Of a DNA stretch of 8,430 nt, positions 1-6,305 are shown one piece after another. The stretch lies in NCBI RefSeq assembly GCF_018336475.1, contig NZ_CP048741.1, positions 203,079-211,508 on the forward strand, read 5' to 3'. This DNA is from Romboutsia sp. 13368. Its GTDB lineage: Bacteria > Bacillota > Clostridia > Peptostreptococcales > Peptostreptococcaceae. Numbering within the stretch: position 1 is the first letter of the stretch; every line of letters begins with the position of its first letter. The notes below the pieces were generated by a model. It was not told where the DNA came from. It was given only the letters and a program-made list of their open reading frames with translations, and searched no databases. The translations under genes and the position numbers were made by a program.

Positions 1-174
1 ATAAAAAAGATAATACAGGACACAATAAAGTCTGAAAATAAGAAAAAACCATTTAGTGATAATCAACTAGCAAAAATATTGACTAATATGGGAATTAATA
101 TTGCTAGGAGAACGGTTTCGAAGTATAGGGAAGAGCTTGACATATTGCCATCAAGTAAGAGGAAGGAGTGTTAG
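1..174 (+). CDS. rpoN: RNA polymerase sigma-54 factor RpoN (SigL), C-terminal fragment
   Basis: Only the last 57 codons are inside the window; the gene runs in from the left edge in frame 1 and stops at TAG 172-174. Residues 35-44 of the fragment read ARRTVSKYRE, a near-exact copy of the RpoN box (usual form ARRTVAKYRE) that recognises the -24 promoter element. The fragment closes with PSSKRKEC, the usual SSKRK-type tail of the family. Sigma-54 directs RNA polymerase to -24/-12 promoters that need an AAA+ activator. Nothing can be said about its N-terminal domains. No convincing terminator follows: bases 181-194 form a pure A/T palindrome without a U-tract. The neighbouring cggR has its own promoter, so the two are probably separate transcription units. 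Confidence 0.93.
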   Translation: MKKIIQDTIKSENKKKPFSDNQLAKILTNMGINIARRTVSKYREELDILPSSKRKEC

Positions 175-218
175 AATATATTTAATTAATTAAAAATATA
201 AAAATGTTATAAAAAGTA

Positions 219-247
219 TTGAAAAGTAACTCTATTTGATATAAAAT
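219..247 (+). promoter_or_regulatory. Sigma-A-type promoter of cggR-gapA
   Basis: TTGAAA at 219-224 (5 of 6 to TTGACA) and TAAAAT at 242-247 (5 of 6 to TATAAT) are separated by 17 bases. A start site near 254 would leave a leader of about 67 bases before the cggR ATG. The CggR-like operator then starts only a few bases downstream, which fits repression by blocking transcription rather than by covering the promoter. The start site is inferred. Confidence 0.7.
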
Positions 248-260
248 TAAATTATCTTGT

Positions 261-296
261 GGGACTAAAACAAATACAAGGGACAAAAAATGTCCC
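261..296 (+). promoter_or_regulatory. CggR operator (two GGGAC half-sites)
   Basis: GGGAC occurs at 261-265 and again at 280-284. The second copy is part of a perfect inverted repeat, GGGACA (280-285), five A, TGTCCC (291-296). The known B. subtilis CggR operator has two tandem CGGGAC-N6-TGTC units, so the right unit here is a near-consensus match and the left one has lost the TGTC half (AAAT in its place). The units are spaced by 19 bases here; the B. subtilis consensus gives 20. The site lies between the predicted start site and cggR, implying autoregulation and control of gapA. Binding itself is inferred. Confidence 0.75.
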
Positions 297-320
297 TATG
301 ATTGTAATAAGGAGTAACAA

Positions 321-1340
321 ATGAAAAACTTATTAAAGATACAACAAAAACTTATTCCGCAAGTGATTGAGCTTATGGAAAGAAGATACGCTATACTTAG
401 ACAAATATCTTTAAGTGAACCAATAGGAAGAAGAACTCTATCAAATATATTAGATATAAGTGAAAGGGTTATAAGGTCAGAAACCGAATTTCTAAAGGAA
501 CAAGGACTTATAGATGTAGCAGTATCTGGAATGACCATAACAATTGAAGGTAATAAACTTTTAGATGAACTAAAAGATGTAATGGATGATATTATGGGAT
601 TATCTACATTACAGGATAAGGTGAAAAGTAAGCTTGGTATTAAAAAGGTTTTATTAGTACCTGGAAGCTTTGATAGTAATGACAGTTTAATAAAGGATGT
701 AGCAAGATGTGGATCTGAATATTTCTTAAGTATATTAAAAGATGGAGACATAGTTTCTATTACAGGTGGAAGTACTATGCTAGAATTTGCAAATAGTATA
801 AAAACTGATAAAAGATATCCAGATGTAACAGTTATCCCTGCTAGAGGTAGTATGGGAAAAGAGGTAGAAATGCAGTCAAATAGCATTGTAGCCATAACTA
901 GTAAAAAACTACATTCAAATTACAAATTACTTAATATACCAGATGAATTAGGCGAAGAAGCAATTAAAACACTTAGTCAAGAGCCTGAAATAAAAAATAC
1001 ATTAGAGTTTATACAAAAGACAGATGTATTAGTATTTGGAATAGGTAAAGCTGATGAAATGGCAAAAAGAAGAAGGATACCAGAAGATAAGTTCCATGAA
1101 ATTATATCTAAAGGTGCAGTTGGAGAAGCTTTTGGCCATTACTTTAATGAAGAAGGAGAAATCGTTTATAAGTTGAATACTGTAGGTATAGACTTAGAAA
1201 CATTCAAAAACGTTAAAGAAAGTATAGCTGTATTTGCTGGAAAAAGAAAAGCAAATGCCTTAATTGCATTATCTAATATAAATAAAAATATAGTTCTTAT
1301 CACTGATGAAGAAAGTGCTCAGGCTATATTAGAACAATAA
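321..1340 (+). CDS. cggR: Central glycolytic genes regulator CggR (SorC/DeoR family)
   Basis: This 339-residue DNA-binding repressor is of the usual family length. An N-terminal winged helix-turn-helix covers about residues 36-76 (helices within GRRTLSNILDISERVIR, then a wing at 65-76). A C-terminal sugar-phosphate-binding domain runs from about residue 90, with the conserved blocks GGSTM (149-153), ARGSMG (174-179), GIGKADEMAKRR (240-251), GAVGEAFGHYF (265-275) and AGKRKA (306-311). In B. subtilis CggR is a repressor of its own operon, and fructose-1,6-bisphosphate in this domain relieves repression. The start is supported by AAGGAG at 309-314, six bases before ATG. Its place directly before gapA and the operator upstream support the name over another SorC-family regulator. 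Asn codons are nearly all AAT, unlike gapA. Confidence 0.95.
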   Translation: MKNLLKIQQKLIPQVIELMERRYAILRQISLSEPIGRRTLSNILDISERVIRSETEFLKEQGLIDVAVSGMTITIEGNKLLDELKDVMDDIMGLSTLQDKVKSKLGIKKVLLVPGSFDSNDSLIKDVARCGSEYFLSILKDGDIVSITGGSTMLEFANSIKTDKRYPDVTVIPARGSMGKEVEMQSNSIVAITSKKLHSNYKLLNIPDELGEEAIKTLSQEPEIKNTLEFIQKTDVLVFGIGKADEMAKRRRIPEDKFHEIISKGAVGEAFGHYFNEEGEIVYKLNTVGIDLETFKNVKESIAVFAGKRKANALIALSNINKNIVLITDEESAQAILEQ

Positions 1341-1349
1341 ATGCTAATC

Positions 1350-1364
1350 ACTAGCAATGCTAGT
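1350..1364 (+). other. Hairpin at the cggR-gapA junction
   Basis: ACTAGC (1350-1355) and GCTAGT (1359-1364) form a six-pair stem with a three-base AAT loop, ten bases after the cggR stop. No U-tract follows, so it is not a standard terminator. It is followed by two direct copies of ATTATAAATT (1372-1381 and 1384-1393) and then the gapA ribosome binding site. In B. subtilis the cggR-gapA mRNA is cut near this junction by RNase Y and a structure protects the gapA part; this hairpin could play the same role, which is inference from position. Confidence 0.45.
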
Positions 1365-1410
1365 AAAATATATTATAAATTAAATTATAAATTTATTAGG
1401 AGGTAGCGAA

Positions 1411-2418
1411 ATGGTTAAAGTTGCTATAAACGGTTTTGGAAGAATAGGAAGATTAGCTTTAAGAAAATTAATGGAGCAAACAGATAAGTTTGAAGTTGTT
1501 GCTATAAACGACTTAACAGATGCTAAGACATTAGCTCACTTATTCAAATATGACTCTGCTCAAGGTAGATTCAATGGTGAAATAGAAGTTAAAGAAGGTG
1601 CTTTCGTAGTTAATGGACAAGAAATAAAAGTTACTGCTGAAAGAAACCCAGCTGACTTACCATGGGCTGAATTAGGAGTAGATATAGTATTAGAATGTAC
1701 TGGATTCTTCACTTCTCAAGAGAAGGCAGGACTTCACTTACAAGCAGGTGCTAAGAAAGTTGTTATATCTGCACCAGCTACAGGAGATTTAAAAACTGTA
1801 GTATTCAACGTAAACCATGATGTATTAGATGGAACTGAAACAGTTATATCAGGAGCTTCTTGTACAACTAACTGTTTAGCACCAATGGCTAAAACATTAA
1901 ACGATGTATTTGGATTACAAAAAGGATTCATGACTACAATACATGCATACACTAATGACCAAAATACATTAGATGGTCCTCACGCAAAAGGTGACTTAAG
2001 AAGAGCTAGAGCTGCTGCTTCTAACATAGTTCCTAATACTACAGGAGCTGCAAAAGCTATAGGTTTAGTTATACCTGAATTAAAAGGTAAATTAGACGGA
2101 GGAGCTCAAAGAGTTCCAGTTATAACAGGTTCTTTAACTGAATTAGTTTGTACATTAGACAAAAACGTTACTGTAGAAGAAATAAATGCTGCTATGAAAG
2201 CTGCTTCAAATGAATCTTTCGGATACACTGAAGAGCCATTAGTTTCTTCTGACATAATAGGAATGAACTTCGGATCATTATTCGATGCAACTCAAACAAG
2301 AGTTATGGAAGTAAACGGAGAGCAATTAGTTAAAGTTGTTTCTTGGTACGATAACGAAATGTCTTATACATCTCAATTAATAAGAACATTAGGATACTTC
2401 GCTAACTTAGCTAAGTAA
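1411..2418 (+). CDS. gapA: Glyceraldehyde-3-phosphate dehydrogenase, glycolytic type
   Basis: This cytoplasmic enzyme (335 residues, full length) oxidises glyceraldehyde 3-phosphate with phosphate and NAD to 1,3-bisphosphoglycerate. The N-terminal Rossmann fold has GFGRIG (8-13) and D34 at the end of the second strand, the residue that normally selects NAD over NADP. The active site is SGASCTTNC with nucleophile C151, and base H178 in TTIHAYTNDQ. The C-terminal block SWYDNEMSY (311-319) carries the nicotinamide-contacting Asn at 315. At the Leu-Pro pair typical of Bacillus NAD enzymes it has Gly-Pro (189-190), so NAD use is likely but rests mainly on D34. A strong AGGAGG (1398-1403) lies seven bases before ATG. 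It sits directly behind its repressor and ahead of a terminator. AAC is preferred for Asn, as expected for a very highly expressed gene. Confidence 0.97.
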   Translation: MVKVAINGFGRIGRLALRKLMEQTDKFEVVAINDLTDAKTLAHLFKYDSAQGRFNGEIEVKEGAFVVNGQEIKVTAERNPADLPWAELGVDIVLECTGFFTSQEKAGLHLQAGAKKVVISAPATGDLKTVVFNVNHDVLDGTETVISGASCTTNCLAPMAKTLNDVFGLQKGFMTTIHAYTNDQNTLDGPHAKGDLRRARAAASNIVPNTTGAAKAIGLVIPELKGKLDGGAQRVPVITGSLTELVCTLDKNVTVEEINAAMKAASNESFGYTEEPLVSSDIIGMNFGSLFDATQTRVMEVNGEQLVKVVSWYDNEMSYTSQLIRTLGYFANLAK

Positions 2419-2426
2419 TTTCATAT

Positions 2427-2470
2427 AAGTCCGAGTTTGTAGTATAATGCTACAAATTGCGGACTTTTTT
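2427..2470 (+). terminator. Intrinsic terminator after gapA
   Basis: AAGTCCG (2427-2433) pairs with CGGACTT (2460-2466) and, inside it, TTTGTAG (2436-2442) pairs with CTACAAA (2450-2456), with a seven-base loop and a small internal loop. A run of six T ends at 2470. This is a well-formed rho-independent terminator that would separate cggR-gapA from pgk at least in part. The loop contains TATAAT (2443-2448). Confidence 0.88.
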
Positions 2471-2502
2471 AAGAGTTAATAGATTAGAAAAAGGATTATA
2501 TA

Positions 2503-2517
2503 TATAATTTTTATAAT
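2503..2517 (+). promoter_or_regulatory. Possible pgk promoter (-10 elements only)
   Basis: Two exact TATAAT hexamers at 2503-2508 and 2512-2517 lie between the gapA terminator and the pgk ribosome binding site. Neither has a good -35 at 16-18 bases (TAGATT and AAAAGG at the 17-base positions), and in such AT-rich DNA chance matches are common. The terminator upstream makes some separate pgk promoter likely; which hexamer serves is uncertain. Confidence 0.4.
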
Positions 2518-2555
2518 ATACAATAAATGGTTTCTTTTTGAGAGGAGAGATAACA

Positions 2556-3755
2556 ATGTCAATGCTTAATAAAAAAACAATAGAAGATATAAACGTAAAC
2601 GGAAAAAGAGTTTTAGTAAGATGTGATTTCAACGTACCACTAAAAGATGGTGTTATAACTGATGAAAACAGATTAAATGGAGCACTTCCAACTATAAACT
2701 ACTTAATAGAAAATGGAGCAAAAGTTATACTATGCTCTCATTTAGGAAAACCAAAAGGGGAAGCAAAACCAGAATTATCTTTAGCACCAGTTGCAAAAAG
2801 ATTATCTGAAATGTTAAATAAGGAAGTAGTATTTGCTGCAGATGATAACGTTGTTGGGGAAAACGCAAAAGCAGCTGTAGAAAAAATGGAAAATGGTGAT
2901 GTAGTTTTACTACAAAACACAAGATACAGAAAAGAAGAAACTAAAAATGAAGAAAACTTCTCTAAAGAATTAGCTTCACTTGCAGATGTATTTGTAAATG
3001 ATGCATTCGGTACAGCTCATAGAGCACACTGTTCAACAGTTGGTGCTGGAGAATTCTTAGAAGAGAAAGTTTGCGGATACTTAATTCAAAAAGAATTAAA
3101 GTTCCTAGGTGAAGCGGTTGAAACACCTGTTAGACCTTTCACAGCAATATTAGGGGGAGCAAAAGTTTCGGATAAAATAGCTGTTATAGAGCAGTTATTA
3201 GAAAAAGTAGATAACCTTATAATAGGTGGGGGAATGGCTTATACATTCTTAAAAGCTCAAGGATACGAAATAGGAACTTCTTTAGTTGAAGAAGAAAAAG
3301 TAGAATATGCTAAAGAAATGATGGAAAAAGCAAAAGCTAAAGGTGTTAAATTATTATTACCTATAGACAATGCTGTTGCTGATAAATTTGCTGATGTAGC
3401 TCCTGTTATAACAGAAGATGCTAACATACCAGCAGGACACATGGGACTAGATATAGGACCTAAAACAATAGAAGAATACGTAAATACTGTAAATGCTTCT
3501 AAAACAATAGTATGGAATGGACCAATGGGAGTATTCGAATTTGAAAACTTCGCAAATGGAACATTAGCTGTTGCTAAAGCTATGGCAGCTTTAACTGATG
3601 CTACTACTGTAATAGGTGGAGGAGACTCAGCTGCTGCTGTAAACCAATTAGGATTTGGAGATAAGATGACTCACGTATCAACTGGTGGAGGGGCATCTTT
3701 AGAATTCTTAGAAGGTAAAGAATTACCAGGTATAGTAGCTTTAGATAACAAATAA
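2556..3755 (+). CDS. pgk: Phosphoglycerate kinase
   Basis: This 399-residue cytoplasmic, monomer-type enzyme transfers phosphate from 1,3-bisphosphoglycerate to ADP, giving 3-phosphoglycerate and ATP. The N-terminal substrate domain shows DFNVPL (24-29), R39 in RLNGALPT, SHLGKPKG with H62, and the later DAFGTAHRAH block. The C-terminal nucleotide domain shows LGGAKVSDK, GGGMAYTFLKA, WNGPMGVFE ending in E328, and GGGDSAAA (354-361) followed by STGGGASLEFLEG. The ATG at 2556 is chosen because AGGAG (2543-2547) lies eight bases before it and MSMLNKKTIEDINV looks like a normal family N-terminus. An in-frame TTG at 2538 would place the ribosome binding site inside the coding region, and a second ATG at 2562 is also possible. 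Its neighbours supply the preceding step (gapA) and later steps. Confidence 0.96.
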   Translation: MSMLNKKTIEDINVNGKRVLVRCDFNVPLKDGVITDENRLNGALPTINYLIENGAKVILCSHLGKPKGEAKPELSLAPVAKRLSEMLNKEVVFAADDNVVGENAKAAVEKMENGDVVLLQNTRYRKEETKNEENFSKELASLADVFVNDAFGTAHRAHCSTVGAGEFLEEKVCGYLIQKELKFLGEAVETPVRPFTAILGGAKVSDKIAVIEQLLEKVDNLIIGGGMAYTFLKAQGYEIGTSLVEEEKVEYAKEMMEKAKAKGVKLLLPIDNAVADKFADVAPVITEDANIPAGHMGLDIGPKTIEEYVNTVNASKTIVWNGPMGVFEFENFANGTLAVAKAMAALTDATTVIGGGDSAAAVNQLGFGDKMTHVSTGGGASLEFLEGKELPGIVALDNK

Positions 3756-3789
3756 ATAAATTTATAAACCATATAAATGACATTTTTAG

Positions 3790-3795
3790 TATAAT
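3790..3795 (+). promoter_or_regulatory. Possible -10 element upstream of tpiA
   Basis: An exact TATAAT sits 35 bases after the pgk stop, in the context TAGTATAAT. No acceptable -35 is found at 16-18 bases upstream (AACCAT at 17). If used, transcription would start near 3802 and give a tpiA-gpmI leader of about 126 bases carrying both hairpins described below. The case is weak without mapping of the start site. Confidence 0.3.
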
Positions 3796-3825
3796 ATACC
3801 TATGTGTGTATATGTGACCACAGTT

Positions 3826-3847
3826 TAGTTTTATTAGTATAAAACTA
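3826..3847 (+). other. First hairpin in the pgk-tpiA gap
   Basis: TAGTTTTAT (3826-3834) and ATAAAACTA (3839-3847) form a perfect nine-pair stem with a four-base TAGT loop. It is AT-rich and followed by CTTTAAAATAAA, not a real U-tract, so termination would be weak. It may mark or protect the 3' end of pgk mRNA; the role is unknown. Confidence 0.4.
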
Positions 3848-3867
3848 CTTTAAAATAAATTAATTAA

Positions 3868-3902
3868 ATTAAGGGAAATTTTATTATAAAATTTCTCTTA
3901 AT
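3868..3902 (+). other. 16-pair hairpin just before the tpiA ribosome binding site
   Basis: Bases 3868-3883 pair with 3887-3902 over 16 positions, with one G-U wobble (3874 with 3896) and a TTA loop. The stem ends 13 bases before the GGAGG (3916-3920) of tpiA, which stays free. The right end is followed by a second copy of CTTAAT, so AAATTAAG (3866-3873) can pair instead with CTTAATTT (3903-3910). This suggests an mRNA stability or processing element, or a weak attenuator; it matches no riboswitch I recognise. Confidence 0.45.
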
Positions 3903-3927
3903 CTTAATTTAAGTGGGAGGCTAAATA

Positions 3928-4671
3928 ATGAGAAAACCAATAATAGCAGGTAACTGGAAAATGTACAAAACTATAGCAGAGGCTCTAGAATTTGTGCATG
4001 ATATTAAAGATAGAGTGAACAATAATGAGGTAGAAGCAGTTATATGCGCACCTTTCACATTATTAAAAGACCTGAAAGAAGCTACTAAAGGAACTGACAT
4101 AAAGATAGGTGCTCAAAATATGCACTTTGAAGAAAAGGGAGCTTTTACGGGTGAAATATCACCACTTATGTTAAAAGAGTTAGATATGGATTATGTAATA
4201 ATAGGACATTCTGAAAGAAGACAATACTTCAATGAAACTAATGAAACAGTAAATAAAAAAGTTTTAAAAGCATTAGAAGTTAAAATAGACCCTATATTAT
4301 GCGTTGGTGAAACTTTAGAAGAAAGAGAAGCCGGAAATACTAAAAATGTTTGTAAAGTTCAAGTTGAAAAAGGTTTAGAAAATGTATCTAAAGAAGATTT
4401 AGCTAAGGTTGTTATAGCATATGAACCAAGATGGGCTATAGGAACTGGAAAAACAGCTACATCTGAAGATGCAAATGATGTTATAGCTTATATAAGACAA
4501 GTTGTAGCTAATCTTTATGGAGATTTAGCAAATGAAGTTAGAATTCAATACGGAGGAAGTGTAAAACCTTCAAACGTAGCTGAAATAATGAATCAAAGCG
4601 ATATAGACGGGGCTTTAATTGGTGGAGCTAGTTTAGAAGCAAATGATTATGTAAAGCTTGTTAATTTCTAA
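3928..4671 (+). CDS. tpiA: Triose-phosphate isomerase
   Basis: This TIM-barrel enzyme (247 residues, usual length about 250) interconverts dihydroxyacetone phosphate and glyceraldehyde 3-phosphate, supplying GapA. All catalytic residues are visible: N9 and K11 in AGNWKM, the electrophile H94 in IGHSERR, and the base E166 in AYEPRWAIGTGKTAT, the last part being the flexible loop that closes over the substrate. The phosphate-binding YGGSVKPSN and GALIGGASL follow near the C-terminus. GGAGG (3916-3920) is seven bases before ATG. gpmI follows after 12 bases with its ribosome binding site overlapping the tpiA stop, so the two are surely cotranscribed. Asn codons are mostly AAT, unlike gapA and eno, suggesting lower translational demand. 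Confidence 0.97.
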   Translation: MRKPIIAGNWKMYKTIAEALEFVHDIKDRVNNNEVEAVICAPFTLLKDLKEATKGTDIKIGAQNMHFEEKGAFTGEISPLMLKELDMDYVIIGHSERRQYFNETNETVNKKVLKALEVKIDPILCVGETLEEREAGNTKNVCKVQVEKGLENVSKEDLAKVVIAYEPRWAIGTGKTATSEDANDVIAYIRQVVANLYGDLANEVRIQYGGSVKPSNVAEIMNQSDIDGALIGGASLEANDYVKLVNF

Positions 4672-4683
4672 GGAGAGACATAT

Positions 4684-6210
4684 ATGAAAAAACCAGTCGC
4701 TTTAATAATAATGGATGGATTTGGAGAAAGCCAAAATACTAATGGTAATGCAATATCATCTTCAAATACTCCTAATTTAGATAAAATAATGAATGAATAT
4801 CCTCATACATTAATCCAAGCTAGTGGACTTGATGTAGGTCTTCCAGATGGACAAATGGGTAACTCTGAAGTTGGTCATACAAACATCGGTGCAGGAAGAA
4901 TAGTTTATCAAGACTTAACTAGAGTTAGTAAAGCTATAAAAGATGGAGATTTCTTCACAAATGAAGTTTTACTAAAAGCTATGGAAAATGCAAAAGAACA
5001 TTCTCTTCACTTAATGGGATTACTATCTAATGGTGGAGTACACTCTCACATAGACCATTTAAAAGCTTTAATAAAAATGGCTAAAGAAAATGGTGTAGAA
5101 AATGTATTTATACATGCATTTACAGATGGAAGAGACGTAGACCCAAGAAGTGCTTTAGAATTTATCGAAGATGTAGAAAACTACATGAAAGAAGTTGGAG
5201 TTGGTAAAATAGCTTCAGTTTCTGGTAGATACTACGCTATGGATAGAGACAAGAGATGGGAAAGAGTTCAACTTGCATATGATGCAATGGTTAATGGAAA
5301 AGGGAATACAGCAACTTCAGCTAAAGAAGCAATAGAAAAATCTTATGCTGATGACAAGAATGATGAATTCGTTGTTCCTACAGTTATAGTTGAAAATGGT
5401 AAGCCATTAGGGCTTATAAAAGAAGATGATTCTGTAGTATTTGGTAACTTTAGACCAGATAGAGCTAGAGAAATAACTAGAGCTATAGTTGATACTGATT
5501 TTGCTGGATTTGAAAGACCAAACTTAAATACATTCTTCGTGTGTTTAACTACATACGATGTAACTATAAAAAATGTAAATGTAGCATTTAAACCACAAAG
5601 TTTAGAAAATACATTAGGTGAGTATTTAGCTTCAAATGGCAAAACTCAATTAAGAGCTGCTGAAACTGAAAAATACGCTCACGTTACATTCTTCTTCAAT
5701 GGCGGAGTAGAAGAACCAAATGATGGTGAAGATAGATTATTAGTTCCATCTCCAAAGGTTGCAACTTATGACTTACAACCAGAGATGAGTGCTTATGAAC
5801 TAACTGATAAACTATTAGCTAAAATAGATGAAGATAAATATGATTTAATAGTAGTAAACTATGCTAACCCTGATATGGTAGGGCATACAGGTGTTATGGA
5901 AGCTGCTATAAAAGCTATAGAAGCTGTTGATACTTGCGTAGGTAAAGTAATAGAAAAAATACTTTCTAAAGATGGAAAAGCAATAATAACTGCTGACCAT
6001 GGTAACGCAGAGTATATGTGGGATGCAAATACAGAATCAACTGTAACAGCTCACTCAACTAATCCAGTACCATTTATAGTTGTAGGAAATGAATTAAAAG
6101 AAGCTTCTTTAAAAGAAGATGGTAGACTATCAGATATAGCACCTACAATCTTAGATATGATGAACTTAGAGCAACCAGAACAAATGACTGGAAACTCTTT
6201 AATAAAATAA
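4684..6210 (+). CDS. gpmI: 2,3-bisphosphoglycerate-independent phosphoglycerate mutase
   Basis: This is the manganese-dependent alkaline-phosphatase-superfamily mutase (508 residues, close to the 511 of the Bacillus stearothermophilus enzyme) that converts 3- to 2-phosphoglycerate. It is not the cofactor-dependent GpmA type. Metal and catalytic residues are in place: D11 (IIMDGFGES), the phosphorylated serine S61 (GNSEVGHTNIGAGR), H122 (HSHIDH), D397 and H401 (NPDMVGH), D438 and H439 (TADHGN) and H457 (TAHSTNPVP). The inserted transferase domain carries DGRDVDPRS, SGRYYAMDRDKRW and NFRPDRARE for substrate binding. AGGAG (4671-4675) begins on the last base of the tpiA stop, eight bases before ATG, so translation is probably coupled. 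No promoter is seen between tpiA and this gene. Confidence 0.97.
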   Translation: MKKPVALIIMDGFGESQNTNGNAISSSNTPNLDKIMNEYPHTLIQASGLDVGLPDGQMGNSEVGHTNIGAGRIVYQDLTRVSKAIKDGDFFTNEVLLKAMENAKEHSLHLMGLLSNGGVHSHIDHLKALIKMAKENGVENVFIHAFTDGRDVDPRSALEFIEDVENYMKEVGVGKIASVSGRYYAMDRDKRWERVQLAYDAMVNGKGNTATSAKEAIEKSYADDKNDEFVVPTVIVENGKPLGLIKEDDSVVFGNFRPDRAREITRAIVDTDFAGFERPNLNTFFVCLTTYDVTIKNVNVAFKPQSLENTLGEYLASNGKTQLRAAETEKYAHVTFFFNGGVEEPNDGEDRLLVPSPKVATYDLQPEMSAYELTDKLLAKIDEDKYDLIVVNYANPDMVGHTGVMEAAIKAIEAVDTCVGKVIEKILSKDGKAIITADHGNAEYMWDANTESTVTAHSTNPVPFIVVGNELKEASLKEDGRLSDIAPTILDMMNLEQPEQMTGNSLIK

Positions 6211-6237
6211 AGTTTATAAAAATAATAGATTGCATAA

Positions 6238-6260
6238 AAATTTACCTATCAAGTAAATTT
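6238..6260 (+). other. Small hairpin between gpmI and eno
   Basis: AAATTTAC (6238-6245) and GTAAATTT (6253-6260) form an eight-pair stem with a seven-base CTATCAA loop. It lies 27 bases after the gpmI stop and has no U-tract (AAATAAATG follows), so it is not a clear terminator. It could separate the gpmI and eno messages by processing. Chance formation in AT-rich DNA is possible. Confidence 0.3.
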
Positions 6261-6305
6261 AAATAAATGTAATTTGAATATATAATTTGGAGAGGAGACG
6301 TACAT

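Noticed and set aside
181..194. Palindrome of A and T only after rpoN as its terminator.
   Set aside because: No G or C in the stem and no T-run after it; such palindromes are expected in DNA of this composition. The same applies to 8085-8098.
296..895. Antisense open frame of 199 codons opposite the start of cggR, and other antisense frames opposite pgk, gpmI and eno.
   Set aside because: They lie opposite well-supported genes, begin without proper ribosome binding sites and resemble no protein family. They reflect the codon bias of the sense strand.
2538..2555. TTG at 2538 as an upstream start for pgk, adding six residues (MRGEIT before MSMLNKK).
   Set aside because: The added codons are the AGAGGAGAG ribosome binding site itself, and the ATG at 2556 has the right spacing and a normal family N-terminus.
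6258..6286. TTTAAA (6258-6263) and TATAAT (6281-6286), 17 bases apart, as an eno promoter.
   Set aside because: Transcription would start near 6293, inside the eno ribosome binding site (6293-6297), giving a message that lacks it. Probably chance in AT-rich DNA.
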